From contig NZ_CAKKLV010000023.1 of the NCBI RefSeq assembly GCF_918698115.1, positions 1 through 64,000 on the forward strand: DNA of 64,000 nucleotides, given 5' to 3'. Shown here one piece after another: positions 1 to 8,149 of this stretch. The notes under the pieces were generated by a model. That model was not told where the DNA came from, did no database searches, and worked only from the letters and a program-made list of their open reading frames with translations. Position numbers and translations under genes: made by a program. The stretch's first letter is position 1, and the number at the start of each line of letters is the position of its first letter. The stretch comes from Peribacillus sp. Bi96. Its GTDB lineage: Bacteria; Bacillota; Bacilli; Bacillales; DSM-1321.

Positions 1-215
1 TACCACCTTCGGCAGTAAGGACTTTGTTTTGTTTCGCAAACTCATCCAATGATACCTAGCCTTATATGAAGTTCGTGTTCCTCAGACCGGAGGTTTGCCG
101 CTTGCTTCCTTCAGATTCCACGTCACCGTGGACACCCTTGCATTAAGCTAACCACTACTACTGCCTTCATGGTTCGGGACTTTCACCCTATAGATTGCAC
201 CCATGCCGGGCGCAC
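1..215 (-). mobile_element. Group IIC intron, 5' part (truncated by window edge)
   Basis: On the minus strand the element begins at 215 with GTGCG, the canonical group II 5' end, and continues with GCCCGGCATGGGTGCA and a stretch that closely recalls domain I of the crystallised Oceanobacillus iheyensis group IIC intron. Class C introns insert just downstream of rho-independent terminator hairpins, and here the 5' splice site lies four bases after the citM terminator palindrome (219-254). The rest of the ribozyme, including domain V and any reverse transcriptase gene, lies outside the window. The match is from memory, not alignment. Confidence 0.85.
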
Positions 216-218
216 GAA

Positions 219-254
219 AAGAGTCCCGTTCGTAACGTTACGAACGGGACTCTT
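219..254 (-). terminator. Perfect 36-bp palindromic terminator after citM
   Basis: A perfect inverted repeat with arms AAGAGTCCCGTTCGTAAC and its complement lies 12 bases past the citM stop and is followed on the minus strand by T bases. It is the presumed recognition hairpin of the adjacent group IIC intron. Confidence 0.85.
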
Positions 255-266
255 AAATGTACTATA

Positions 267-1559
267 TTATAGTGGGATGATTCCCAATAGGACGGATACC
301 ACTATCATGACAAGCGTCGATCCACATGCCCATTTCAGGAAAGTGCGCTGCAATTCACCGAAATCTTCCCCTACCATTCCAACCAATAGATAGGTAGATG
401 GAACAAGCGGGCTTAATAGATGGACGGGCAACCCTAATAGTGAAGCTCTACCGATCAAGGCAGGATCAATTCCATAAGCGGCTCCCGCTTTAGCAAGTAA
501 TGGGAGCACACCATAATAAAATGCGTCATTAGACATGAAGAACGTGAAAGGTGCTGAGATGATGGCTGTGATGACAGCAAAATGTGCACCCATTTGATCT
601 GGAATGTGCTGAATCAAAGAGTTTGCCATGGCATCCACCATTTCCGTACCGGCAAGGATTCCAGTGAAGACACCTGCAGCAAAAATCATCGAAATGACAG
701 ATAAAGCATTGTCTGCATAGTTTGCCACACGCTCTTTTTGATCACTGAGTTTCGGATAATTAACCGTAATGGCAATGGCAAAACCTATCATGAACAGGAC
801 TGCTGAAGGCATTAGTTCCATAATCAGCGCAACCAGCAGTGTAAGAGTCAATGCGTAATTGAATATTATCAATTTAGGACGCTTAAGATAAGCATCTTCC
901 GTTGCAGCCGCGTGCTGTGCCACAGCACGATAATCGACTTCTATGATCCCAATTCTCTTTCTTTCTTTTTTACCCAGGCAATATGCCATGAACAAGACGA
1001 ATAGGACTCCACCAATCATCGCAGGAATGACAGGCGTGAAAACATCGGACATTTCAAGTTTTAAAGCGGTCATCACCCGTGCTGTCGGGCCTCCCCAAGG
1101 AAGTAGATTCATGACTCCAGATGACGAAACAGCAATACCGGCCAATACTAGCGGTCTCATTCCAATCCGTTTATATAGCGGAAGCATGGCTGAAATCGTT
1201 ATCATATATGTAGTCGTACCATCTCCATCCAAGGAAATCAGCAAAGCCAGTACTGCCGTGCCGATGGCAATTTTGACTGGATCTCCTTTTACAACCTTAA
1301 GGATTGTATTGATGATCGGGTCAAAAACGCCAGCATCGATCAAAATGCCAAAGAAAAGGATCGCAAATAAAATCATGATGCCCGTTGGCGCCACATCTTT
1401 GATTCCTTCCAAAGCCATTTCGCCCATTTTACCGCCAAACCCACCAATAAGTGCAAAGGCACTTGGTACTGCAATCAAAGCTATCATGGCTGAAAGTCGC
1501 CCTGTCATAATTAAAATCATAAACACTACTATCATCAAGTATCCTAATAAAGCGAGCAT
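267..1559 (-). CDS. citM: CitMHS-family divalent metal-citrate/proton symporter
   Basis: The 430-residue, very hydrophobic protein has about 12 membrane segments and matches the CitMHS family in length (B. subtilis CitM is about 433 residues). Conserved stretches include DGDGTTTY near residue 110 and the polar LLPWGGPT segment. CitM imports citrate complexed with Mg2+; the paralog CitH prefers Ca2+, and the sequence alone does not settle the metal. The upstream citST-like pair on the same strand and the cre site before the start favour citM. The ATG follows AAGGAGTG at good spacing. Confidence 0.85.
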   Translation of the reverse strand: MLALLGYLMIVVFMILIMTGRLSAMIALIAVPSAFALIGGFGGKMGEMALEGIKDVAPTGIMILFAILFFGILIDAGVFDPIINTILKVVKGDPVKIAIGTAVLALLISLDGDGTTTYMITISAMLPLYKRIGMRPLVLAGIAVSSSGVMNLLPWGGPTARVMTALKLEMSDVFTPVIPAMIGGVLFVLFMAYCLGKKERKRIGIIEVDYRAVAQHAAATEDAYLKRPKLIIFNYALTLTLLVALIMELMPSAVLFMIGFAIAITVNYPKLSDQKERVANYADNALSVISMIFAAGVFTGILAGTEMVDAMANSLIQHIPDQMGAHFAVITAIISAPFTFFMSNDAFYYGVLPLLAKAGAAYGIDPALIGRASLLGLPVHLLSPLVPSTYLLVGMVGEDFGELQRTFLKWACGSTLVMIVVSVLLGIIPL

Positions 1560-1612
1560 ATGATCACTCCTTAATTTCTAATTATCTAAATTGTATATGA
1601 AATCGCTTTATC

Positions 1613-1626
1613 TGTAAGCGTTTTCA
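1613..1626 (-). promoter_or_regulatory. Candidate cre (CcpA) site upstream of citM
   Basis: TGTAAGCGTTTTCA fits the cre consensus TGWAANCGNTNNCA and lies about 55 bp before the citM start. B. subtilis citM is known to be repressed by CcpA. Binding here is inferred from sequence and position. Confidence 0.75.
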
Positions 1627-1671
1627 ATTTATTGTGTTTTAAAACTATTTTGTTAATTGTGTTCATTGTGT

Positions 1672-1833
1672 TCACGGAGGCACTTTCACTCTGATCATTA
1701 CAGGGGTGAAATGCTGTTTCCAAAACGGAACTACACACTGATTATAGCCATTGATGCCGGCCAGTTGAATAAATGCTTCAAAAGGAACATAGCGGCAAAA
1801 CTCCGATAACATATTCCCACCGTTATTCTCCAT
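1672..1833 (-). CDS. Small ORF, 53 residues, unknown
   Basis: This ORF lies between citT and citM. It begins with ATG preceded by GGAGGTG at 9-base spacing, a strong ribosome binding site that is also the 3' arm of the citT terminator hairpin (1837-1864). The predicted protein starts MENNGGNMLSEF, has two cysteines and an aromatic-rich middle, and ends VKVPP. There is no signal peptide or clear membrane segment. I do not recognise it. It may be a genuine small protein expressed from a promoter inside the hairpin region, or a chance ORF. Confidence 0.45.
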   Translation of the reverse strand: MENNGGNMLSEFCRYVPFEAFIQLAGINGYNQCVVPFWKQHFTPVMIRVKVPP

Positions 1834-1836
1834 GAA

Positions 1837-1864
1837 AAAACACCTCCAGTTAGGAAGGTGTTTT
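1837..1864 (-). terminator. Terminator of citS-citT; its stem contains the next ORF's SD
   Basis: Stem arms AAAACACCT and AGGTGTTTT with a 10-base loop are followed by T residues on the minus strand, 16 bases after the citT stop. The 3' arm includes the GGAGGTG ribosome binding site of the 53-codon ORF, so a read-through transcript would hide that site. Confidence 0.7.
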
Positions 1865-1880
1865 ACTTAAACGAGACTCT

Positions 1881-2573
1881 TTATGGAATTTTATAATATC
1901 TTCGCTCCGGTCTGCCCACTACCCCGTATACGACTTCCGCTTTACATTTCTTTACGGATATCAAGTATTCCAAATAGCGTCTCGCGGTTGTCCTGGAGGC
2001 ACCGATTTGTACACTCACTTGCTCTGCAGACAAACCTATATCGCTTGCTTTTAGAACCTCAATCACTTTCGTTAAAGTGATTTCATCGACCCCTTTCGGT
2101 AGGATGGGACCATTGTTCTTCGTTTCCGAAGCCGAAGATCCCTTTTTTAAAATAAGATCAACAAAATCCTGATCTATTTCTTGTTTCGATTGCATCAGAT
2201 GGGCTTTCTTAAGGTACTCTTCGATAACTTGGTTGAAGCGTTTCATTTCCACTGGTTTAATTAAATAATTCTCTACACCGTAGTGAAGCGACTTTTCAAG
2301 TTGTTCTTTTTCTGTGGCTGCCGTAATCATGATGATATCCACGTTCGGGAACTTTTGACGGATGTCCGGAAGGAGGTCTGTCCCAAGCTGATCTGGCATA
2401 TATACATCAAGCAATAGCAAATCAGGGCTTTTTTGCTCCAAGATCCGAAGCGTCTTTTTGGCATTGACTGCTTTTCCGACCACTTCTATTTCATCAAAGT
2501 TTTTCAGGAATTTTTCATGGATATCCGCTACACGAAAATCATCCTCTGCGATAACCGCTCTTATCTTCAGCAT
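1881..2573 (-). CDS. citT: CitT/DcuR-family response regulator
   Basis: The 230-residue protein is a cytosolic regulator with an N-terminal receiver domain (about residues 4-122; acidic pocket EDD, phospho-acceptor Asp in LLLLDVYMPD, Lys in YLIKP) and a C-terminal helix-turn-helix (LSAEQVSVQIGASRTTARRY) typical of the CitB/DcuR group. Its start overlaps the sensor's stop by one base (TAATG type), so the pair is translationally coupled. In B. subtilis CitT activates citM when citrate is present; the downstream citM supports that role here. Other C4-dicarboxylate regulators (DctR, MalR) share this architecture, so the ligand is inferred from context. Confidence 0.8.
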   Translation of the reverse strand: MLKIRAVIAEDDFRVADIHEKFLKNFDEIEVVGKAVNAKKTLRILEQKSPDLLLLDVYMPDQLGTDLLPDIRQKFPNVDIIMITAATEKEQLEKSLHYGVENYLIKPVEMKRFNQVIEEYLKKAHLMQSKQEIDQDFVDLILKKGSSASETKNNGPILPKGVDEITLTKVIEVLKASDIGLSAEQVSVQIGASRTTARRYLEYLISVKKCKAEVVYGVVGRPERRYYKIP

Positions 2574-4162
2574 TATTTTCCTCCTCTCTGTTCTTTAGGG
2601 AGATACACGGTGAATATCGTGCTTCCAGTCTCGCTTTGAACTTCGATGATGCCACCCAGCTCTTTTACGACCTGATCGGCATTTGAAAGTCCATATCCAC
2701 TTGGACTTCCATTGTTCTTCGATGTGAAACCCCGATCAAAAACATAGGCGATATCATCCTCATGTATTCCTTTTCCGTTGTCACTCACTTCAAATACCAT
2801 ATCATTTCCGATATCCGTTGCGAAAAATTTCACGAGCGGCTCATCCGTGCCTGAAACCGCTTCAAGCGCATTATCGATAATATTGCCAAGAATCAATGTA
2901 AGTTGTGACAATTTTATATGATCGGGGAGTTTCTCTAAGTAACTTTGTGCGTCGATTTCAAAGATGATTTTCTTTTCCGATGCTTTACCTATCTTACCAA
3001 GTAACAGGGCTTGTACCTTTGTATCCTTTATCTGTTCGAATACGACACGGTTCAGGGAATGCAATTCAGATGTTTCACTTTGGATCATATCTATTGCTTC
3101 ATCATATTCCTCTAACTGTATTAAACCTGATAATACATATAGCTTATTGGTAAATTCATGGGTTTGTGCCCTCAAATCCTCTGAATGCATCTTCACCTCG
3201 GATAGTGTGTTGACCATTTCTTCAATTTCCGTTCGATCGCGGAACGAAGCGACAACACCGCTTACCCCTTCATTGTCGAAGATTGGTGTGCAATTAACGA
3301 TAATGGACTTATCTTTCCATGAAATTTCTTTATCCATTTGTGGTTCACCAGACCTTAAAACTTCGAATAAATATTTCGAAGGAAATAGACCATCCACATT
3401 CAAATGGCGAACGGACTCTTTAATATCCAGCAATTTTTTCGCTGGTTGATTCATCGATGTAATCAACCCATTTTGGTCAATGGCCAAAATTCCTTCTTTC
3501 ACAGAATGCAATACTGCATTTTTTTCTTTATATAAATTAGCAATTTCAAATGGCTCAAGTCCTAAAGTATCTTTACGTATGCTCCTTGCCAGCATATAAC
3601 TGCCAATGATCGATATCATGATGGCGGATAAAGATACAATCATCTCTTTCGACAGATCCTTGAAAATTTGGGCACGGACATCGTCCACTAAAAAACCGAC
3701 CGAGACGATTCCAATGATTTTTCCATCCTTATTGAAAATCGGTGACTTCCCCCGAATGGAAAGACCTAGTGATCCTGCAGCTTCGGAAACATAATATTCG
3801 CCGCCAGAAAGCGCCCTGCTATTATCTCCGCCTTCCATCCGCTTCCCTATTTCTGAAGCTTGCGGATGGGAATAACGAATGCCCTCTTTATTCCCTACTA
3901 CAATGAACTCAGCCCCTGTTTCCCTGCGGATCTTTTCGACAATCGGCTGAATAGTGTCAGCAGGATCTTCCGTTTCAAAAGCCTCGATAACTGTAGGCAT
4001 GAAGCTAATCGTTTTTGAGAGCCCCAAAGCTAGATGGCCTTTATCCTTCGCTATTTGTCTTCCTTCCATATAGGAAAAAGAGGTCGTCAATAAGAGGATC
4101 AAAAAAAGGCTCAACGATAAGACTAACCCGAGAATCTTGGTTTCCAGCGATATTTTCCTCAT
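2573..4162 (-). CDS. citS: CitS/DcuS-family sensor histidine kinase
   Basis: The membrane sensor kinase has an N-terminal transmembrane helix, an extracytoplasmic PAS-like (PDC/CitA-type) domain (about residues 35-165, including GNKEGIRYSHP), a second transmembrane helix, a cytoplasmic PAS domain (EGILAIDQNG), a SPOB-type dimerisation segment with LRAQTHEFTNKL holding the likely phospho-His, and a HATPase domain (NIIDNALEA, DNGKGI, GYGLSN). I chose the ATG at 4162, which follows AGAGGA at 9-base spacing; an ATG 11 codons upstream has no SD. It probably senses external citrate and controls citM through the partner regulator. Confidence 0.82.
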   Translation of the reverse strand: MRKISLETKILGLVLSLSLFLILLLTTSFSYMEGRQIAKDKGHLALGLSKTISFMPTVIEAFETEDPADTIQPIVEKIRRETGAEFIVVGNKEGIRYSHPQASEIGKRMEGGDNSRALSGGEYYVSEAAGSLGLSIRGKSPIFNKDGKIIGIVSVGFLVDDVRAQIFKDLSKEMIVSLSAIMISIIGSYMLARSIRKDTLGLEPFEIANLYKEKNAVLHSVKEGILAIDQNGLITSMNQPAKKLLDIKESVRHLNVDGLFPSKYLFEVLRSGEPQMDKEISWKDKSIIVNCTPIFDNEGVSGVVASFRDRTEIEEMVNTLSEVKMHSEDLRAQTHEFTNKLYVLSGLIQLEEYDEAIDMIQSETSELHSLNRVVFEQIKDTKVQALLLGKIGKASEKKIIFEIDAQSYLEKLPDHIKLSQLTLILGNIIDNALEAVSGTDEPLVKFFATDIGNDMVFEVSDNGKGIHEDDIAYVFDRGFTSKNNGSPSGYGLSNADQVVKELGGIIEVQSETGSTIFTVYLPKEQRGGK

Positions 4163-4619
4163 ATTCAACAGTCCTCTATATTCATTTTCATACACTTAAT
4201 TTTATAGGAGTATAATGATTTTACCATTTCTATTAAATATTGAACATTGTGATTATACGGATACCCATTAATCACATAACTTCCTGTTGCAGTCTTTTAA
4301 AATTCTGTTTTTACCTTTCTCCTAAAATCATTTTTTCCATCCTTACATTTTTCATTCGAGCTGCAGTCTCATTTTCATAGTCTGTATGTCCTAGTAATGT
4401 GTATGAAAAAACGAAAACAAATTTCATAGTTATTAATAGATATTTTATTAGTTAAGGGTTTTGAACTCAAAAGAAGTTTAGAGAGGTAGTTAATATTTAC
4501 TATTTTTAAAAGTTTTTAATTTCAGTTAATATGCATCATTTTTTTGCATTATTTTATAAACACACAGGTAAATAGTATTGTTTATGGTAACATTTATAAT
4601 AGAAATGGAGGTGAACATT
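4163..4619. other. Divergent intergenic region, AT-rich
   Basis: This region separates citS (minus) from the exported-protein operon (plus) and must hold both promoters. It is strongly AT-rich. I see no clear riboswitch, palindrome or small gene. A GGAGGTG ribosome binding site closes it at 4606-4612. Confidence 0.5.
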
Positions 4620-5078
4620 ATGAAGTTAAAAAAATCATTAATAATAACAGTTTTAGGTTTATCAATTATAGGTTCTTCTACGGGGGCAAGTGCTGCAGAT
4701 GATGATGTGCTGGTAGATTCAGAAGTAACACATTCTAACAAACAAGCAGATAATACTAATTTGATCAGCGGAAGAGCAGCCAAGCCTTCCAACACTTCAA
4801 GAATAGATGTATATAAACCACTTTTAGGGAAAACCTATGCAGTTGCTAAATCAAGTTCTACAGTAAAAGAGGATTATATCTATGCAAAAGCAAGAACATT
4901 TAACGGTGATGGAGCATTAATCAAATCAAATTCAACAAGCGCTAAAAAAACAACCTATACTAGTGTTAGAGCTGACAACGGAACAGTATACTCTGGTAAT
5001 GATTGGGCCATTGGGAATCACACGTATAAGCTTAAAGGATATAAAGATATTAATCATGAAACAAAGGCATATTGGTAA
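4620..5078 (+). CDS. Secreted protein of unknown function
   Basis: The 152-residue protein starts at the ATG at 4620, preceded by GGAGGTG at 6-base spacing; an ORF extension upstream lacks an SD. The N-terminus has a classic Sec signal peptide: MKLKK, a hydrophobic core, then a signal peptidase I-like site after ASA. The mature part is polar, Ser/Thr/Lys-rich and without cysteines, and ends KAYW. I do not recognise the family. It heads a three-gene cluster, separated from the second gene by a hairpin that could lower downstream expression, a layout common for secreted effector plus membrane partner pairs such as small bacteriocins; that function is a guess. Confidence 0.75.
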   Translation: MKLKKSLIITVLGLSIIGSSTGASAADDDVLVDSEVTHSNKQADNTNLISGRAAKPSNTSRIDVYKPLLGKTYAVAKSSSTVKEDYIYAKARTFNGDGALIKSNSTSAKKTTYTSVRADNGTVYSGNDWAIGNHTYKLKGYKDINHETKAYW

Positions 5079-5089
5079 TAAAAAGGTAA

Positions 5090-5120
5090 AAAAGAGATAT
5101 GCCCATAGCATATCTCTTTT
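5090..5120 (+). terminator. Intercistronic hairpin/terminator
   Basis: Perfect 12-bp stem AAAAGAGATATG/CATATCTCTTTT with a 7-base loop, then T-rich sequence, 12 bases after the first gene's stop and 21 bases before the second gene's start. It is a likely partial terminator that sets relative expression. Confidence 0.7.
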
Positions 5121-5140
5121 AACTAGGAGAAGAATGGATT

Positions 5141-6085
5141 ATGAAAAAATATTACAAAATGGTAGCAATATCTTTATTATCATTAATTGGAACTTACTTC
5201 TTATTTAATAGTAATTTTTATTTATCCTCAAATAAAAAATCTAACACTTCAATCACTACCGATAGTGAAAATCGTGAAGTAGGAAATACAATTGCATATG
5301 GTATAAAGAATTTGGAAGGTGAACATATAGATAATGGAAGTGCACTTAATAGTAAAAACAAGGAAGTGTCGGTGGTTGTCTCAATAGACCACAATATGGA
5401 TGAAGACAGAAAATATGCATTACTTGTTTTAGATAATTATAAACAAAAAAAGTTTATAGTAGAAAACAAGAAGCAGGTAGTAAATAAACATTTCTTTAAA
5501 ATGAAATCCAACAGTTCCATAAACATAAAAGTTTTCGCCTCCATTGATTCCGATTCTAGAGAATTAACTTTTTTACTCGTGAAAAAGCCAGAGTATAAAT
5601 TGAAAGAAAACGATCTATATAGAGCGGCAGTTCTAGAAGAAGTTTTAAGTATGCGGTATTCAATCAACAAATCTGATATTATGGAGGAAATTAGTGAAGT
5701 AAGACCCGATGCTATTATAAGAGATGGTTTAAATGAAAATTTATTTGTCACAAATAGTCAAAAAAAGCTACAATTTATTATTACTGAAAAAGAAGGCAAG
5801 AAACTTTTACTCTCCGCTGGAAATGATTCAAATACTGAAATCAGATATGCCATTATAGCTTTCAAGGATTGGGAACAAGTTACTGTTATAGATAACAAAG
5901 AAGTATTATATACAACTGTACCTCCAGAAACGAGACACCTTTTTCATTTTAAACTACCCAAAGTTAAACATGAAAGTAACTTCCAATTCATTGCCCTCCC
6001 ATTTCCTTATGAAGTAAGCCCTATTAATTATGAGAGTCAACAATCATTTGGTTCTTTCAGAGTCGTCATTCAAAATAATGAATAA
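5141..6085 (+). CDS. Membrane-anchored extracytoplasmic protein, unknown
   Basis: The 314-residue protein has one N-terminal membrane segment (about residues 7-25, MVAISLLSLIGTYFLF) that could be an uncleaved anchor or signal peptide, followed by a large polar exterior part with many Lys, Asn and Ser. AGGAGA precedes the ATG at 10-base spacing. No catalytic motif or cysteine pattern is apparent. It follows a secreted protein and overlaps by 8 bases a 41-residue membrane peptide, so the three probably work together at the cell surface. I do not recognise it; an immunity or export-partner role is possible but unproven. Confidence 0.72.
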   Translation: MKKYYKMVAISLLSLIGTYFLFNSNFYLSSNKKSNTSITTDSENREVGNTIAYGIKNLEGEHIDNGSALNSKNKEVSVVVSIDHNMDEDRKYALLVLDNYKQKKFIVENKKQVVNKHFFKMKSNSSINIKVFASIDSDSRELTFLLVKKPEYKLKENDLYRAAVLEEVLSMRYSINKSDIMEEISEVRPDAIIRDGLNENLFVTNSQKKLQFIITEKEGKKLLLSAGNDSNTEIRYAIIAFKDWEQVTVIDNKEVLYTTVPPETRHLFHFKLPKVKHESNFQFIALPFPYEVSPINYESQQSFGSFRVVIQNNE

Positions 6086-6203
6086 CAGAAAGGATTTAAA
6101 CCAATTGTCCACTATAATTACTATATTAGGTTTAATAGGTATTTTTGTCATAATTGTTTTTTTAGCCATTGTAAAAACTATGAAAGATAATTTCAAAAGA
6201 TAG
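6078..6203 (+). CDS. Small single-pass membrane peptide (41 residues)
   Basis: The ORF begins at an ATG that overlaps the last codons of the preceding gene (ATGAATAA), so it is probably coupled by re-initiation. The 41-residue product has a short charged N-terminus (MNNRKDLNQ), one long hydrophobic helix of about 22 residues and a basic tail (KTMKDNFKR), as in small membrane anchors, immunity peptides or transporter subunits. It is the third member of the exported-protein operon and is followed by non-coding sequence. I do not recognise it, and its size makes coding status uncertain. Confidence 0.55.
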   Translation: MNNRKDLNQLSTIITILGLIGIFVIIVFLAIVKTMKDNFKR

Positions 6204-6360
6204 TTGTTTTATCAAAGCAATCGGGAAGTTAGTCCATTACAACTCATGCTCTATTCTACTAGTCGGCAATCCCATGCGTTTCACTTAATAAATTATAGCG
6301 TTCAAATGAATACAAAAGATCATTCTTGTTTTTAAAGAATTATCCAATTACACAGTATAA

Positions 6361-6380
6361 GGGCATGTTTGAACATGCCC
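6361..6380. terminator. Hairpin between convergent genes
   Basis: GGGCATGTT and AACATGCCC form a short stem flanked by A- and T-rich bases between the plus-strand operon ending at 6203 and the minus-strand gene ending at 6445. It could serve as terminator for either. Confidence 0.55.
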
Positions 6381-6444
6381 TATATATTCGTTCATTTATT
6401 AAAGTTTCTTGTATTAATTCGGTAAATTTGTTTTGAGCATTTTT

Positions 6445-6831
6445 TCAAAAACAGCTAAAAGATCTGATTTGTCTTGTATCGATTCCAAAAATCGTCCAGA
6501 ACCTGCCATTCCATCTAAAACCTGCAACGGACCGCGGGCCGACAAAAATCGGGTAATACCAAAAACTCGCCCCATTATTCAGCCAGATGAACGTATTCCT
6601 GAATAAACAAAACGAAATCGCCCCTGGATCTACAGCAAATGTTGAAGCCTGTTGTTGAGGGATAAACGCTGGCGGGGGAGCTGTTGGTGCTTGCGAATAA
6701 TTCGGTTGTCCCGGTTGGCCAGGAAATCCAGGTACGCCTGGTATGCCAGGAAATCCAGGTATGCCAGGAAACTGTCGTTCAAGATAAGCTTGATCCTCAT
6801 AATGATACGTTGGGTACATATACATGGTCAT
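6445..6831 (-). CDS. Short collagen-like (Gly-Pro-rich) protein
   Basis: The 128-residue protein has a tyrosine-rich start (MTMYMYPTYHYE), a block of about seven collagen-like Gly-X-Pro triplets (residues 24-43), a Pro/Gln linker, and a C-terminal globular part rich in Phe/Trp (about residues 70-128) ending RSFSCF. There is no signal peptide. Similar small proteins with an aromatic C-terminal domain occur across Bacillus and are often annotated as collagen-like or hypothetical; I suspect a spore-surface role but nothing nearby proves it. It stands alone, convergent with the preceding operon. Confidence 0.7.
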   Translation of the reverse strand: MTMYMYPTYHYEDQAYLERQFPGIPGFPGIPGVPGFPGQPGQPNYSQAPTAPPPAFIPQQQASTFAVDPGAISFCLFRNTFIWLNNGASFWYYPIFVGPRSVAGFRWNGRFWTIFGIDTRQIRSFSCF

Positions 6832-6972
6832 TCACCCCTATATGATTGAATGATATAAGGTATGATATATGGACCTAAGTTGTTTGGGCTGCCAGGAATA
6901 ATGAAGAATGGCAATATATCTCCGAAAATTAAAATATATCGACGAAATCAACAGTTATATCAAAGAAGCACT

Positions 6973-7896
6973 TCAGTATAGCAATCTCCATAAATAGAAT
7001 GTTGCGTATGACTCCCAATCGGCCCACGCTTCCGATCGCTTCAGAATTTCCGCTTTTGTAGGTTTCACTTCCGTCTCCATGACCAGCTTCATTGAATTAT
7101 GCAGCCCGACGTCATCGATTGGAAAAGCTGCTGGATAACGTAAACACCTCATCAGTACATAATTCGCTGTCCACGGACCAATTCCACGTATTTTGGTCAG
7201 CATTTTTTCAGCCACTTTCACATCCTTTGCATTCAACAGCTTTTCTTTCGTAAGTTCTCCTTGCACGATAAGTTGAGCCACTCCAATTAAATATTCGCAC
7301 TTCTTCACGGTCATTCTCATCTCGGTAAAATCTTCTACCGTTAATTCCGCTATCACCTCAGGTGTTGGAAACAGCCAATATTGCTTTCCTTCATATTCTA
7401 CAAATTCACCAAATCCCTCAACAAGCCTCCGTTTCAAGGTATAGGCGTAAGTCAAGTTAATCTGCTGTCCAAGAATTCCCCAGGCAATAGCTTCGAATAG
7501 ATCTGGAATGCCCATGTTTCTTAGACCGAAGAATTGGTTTACTGGCCTTTTCAGTATAGGGTCATTTTCGGCTAGCTCATAAAAAGGCAGCAAATTTGTG
7601 TCAAGATCGAACCAGTGGCGAATGTATTGGGAAACAGCGCCTTTAATATGTTTTTCCAATGCTTCATTCCGGCCTGGAAGTCGAACGGACAGCTCCGTTT
7701 CGTTCTCAGCACTGATTTCCACTATAAGTGTCTCATTTTCTACAGCCAAGGCGCGATATATCTTTTGATCAACAATTTCGAACAGACATTCGTTGGAGGA
7801 TCGGGCCAAGTATTTAAGGTTTTCCGAAAAACTAAACTCTTTGGGTGTATGAATTCTCCAATCATTACTTTCTTCTATTGATAATATCTCTTTCAT
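6973..7896 (-). CDS. alkA: DNA-3-methyladenine glycosylase II (AlkA type)
   Basis: The 307-residue protein removes alkylated purines from DNA. The C-terminal half carries the helix-hairpin-helix GPD signature: TKIRGIGPWTANYVLM followed by FPIDDVGL, whose second Asp is the expected catalytic residue. The N-terminal region resembles the AlkA N domain. Length matches B. subtilis AlkA (about 303). The ATG follows AAAGGAGG. It is transcribed divergently from adaA-adaB, and both promoters share a spacer with two identical 20-bp repeats, so AdaA control is likely. Confidence 0.9.
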   Translation of the reverse strand: MKEILSIEESNDWRIHTPKEFSFSENLKYLARSSNECLFEIVDQKIYRALAVENETLIVEISAENETELSVRLPGRNEALEKHIKGAVSQYIRHWFDLDTNLLPFYELAENDPILKRPVNQFFGLRNMGIPDLFEAIAWGILGQQINLTYAYTLKRRLVEGFGEFVEYEGKQYWLFPTPEVIAELTVEDFTEMRMTVKKCEYLIGVAQLIVQGELTKEKLLNAKDVKVAEKMLTKIRGIGPWTANYVLMRCLRYPAAFPIDDVGLHNSMKLVMETEVKPTKAEILKRSEAWADWESYATFYLWRLLY

Positions 7897-7936
7897 CTTG
7901 CGCCTCCTTTGTCTTGCTCTTTTATTCTAATCAAGG

Positions 7937-8085
7937 AATAATTACGTTATCTTGCTCTTTTACTCATCTCCACTGGATATCAAAAATAAAGAGATTATCG
8001 CTTCATCCCGCGTATTTCAATTAACTCCCTAATTTTAACAGATACTTCATGCCTTCCATATGCAAAATAATTACGTTATCTTGCT
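7937..8085. promoter_or_regulatory. Two identical 20-bp direct repeats between alkA and adaA (candidate Ada boxes)
   Basis: AATAATTACGTTATCTTGCT occurs at 7937-7956 and again at 8066-8085 in the same orientation; a shorter 13-base copy, TCTTGCTCTTTTA, occurs at 7912-7924 and 7950-7962. One long copy lies near each divergent start. AdaA-type regulators activate both alkA and ada promoters after methylation, so these are the best operator candidates. The assignment is positional. Confidence 0.65.
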
Positions 8086-8149
8086 TTTATATTATTGAAA
8101 CGGTTGCATATCAACACTTTCTTGTATACTAAAAGGAGAGGTGAATGTG

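Noticed and set aside
943-1563. 206-codon plus-strand ORF antisense to citM
   Set aside because: Shadow of the citM codon pattern; no SD and no homology.
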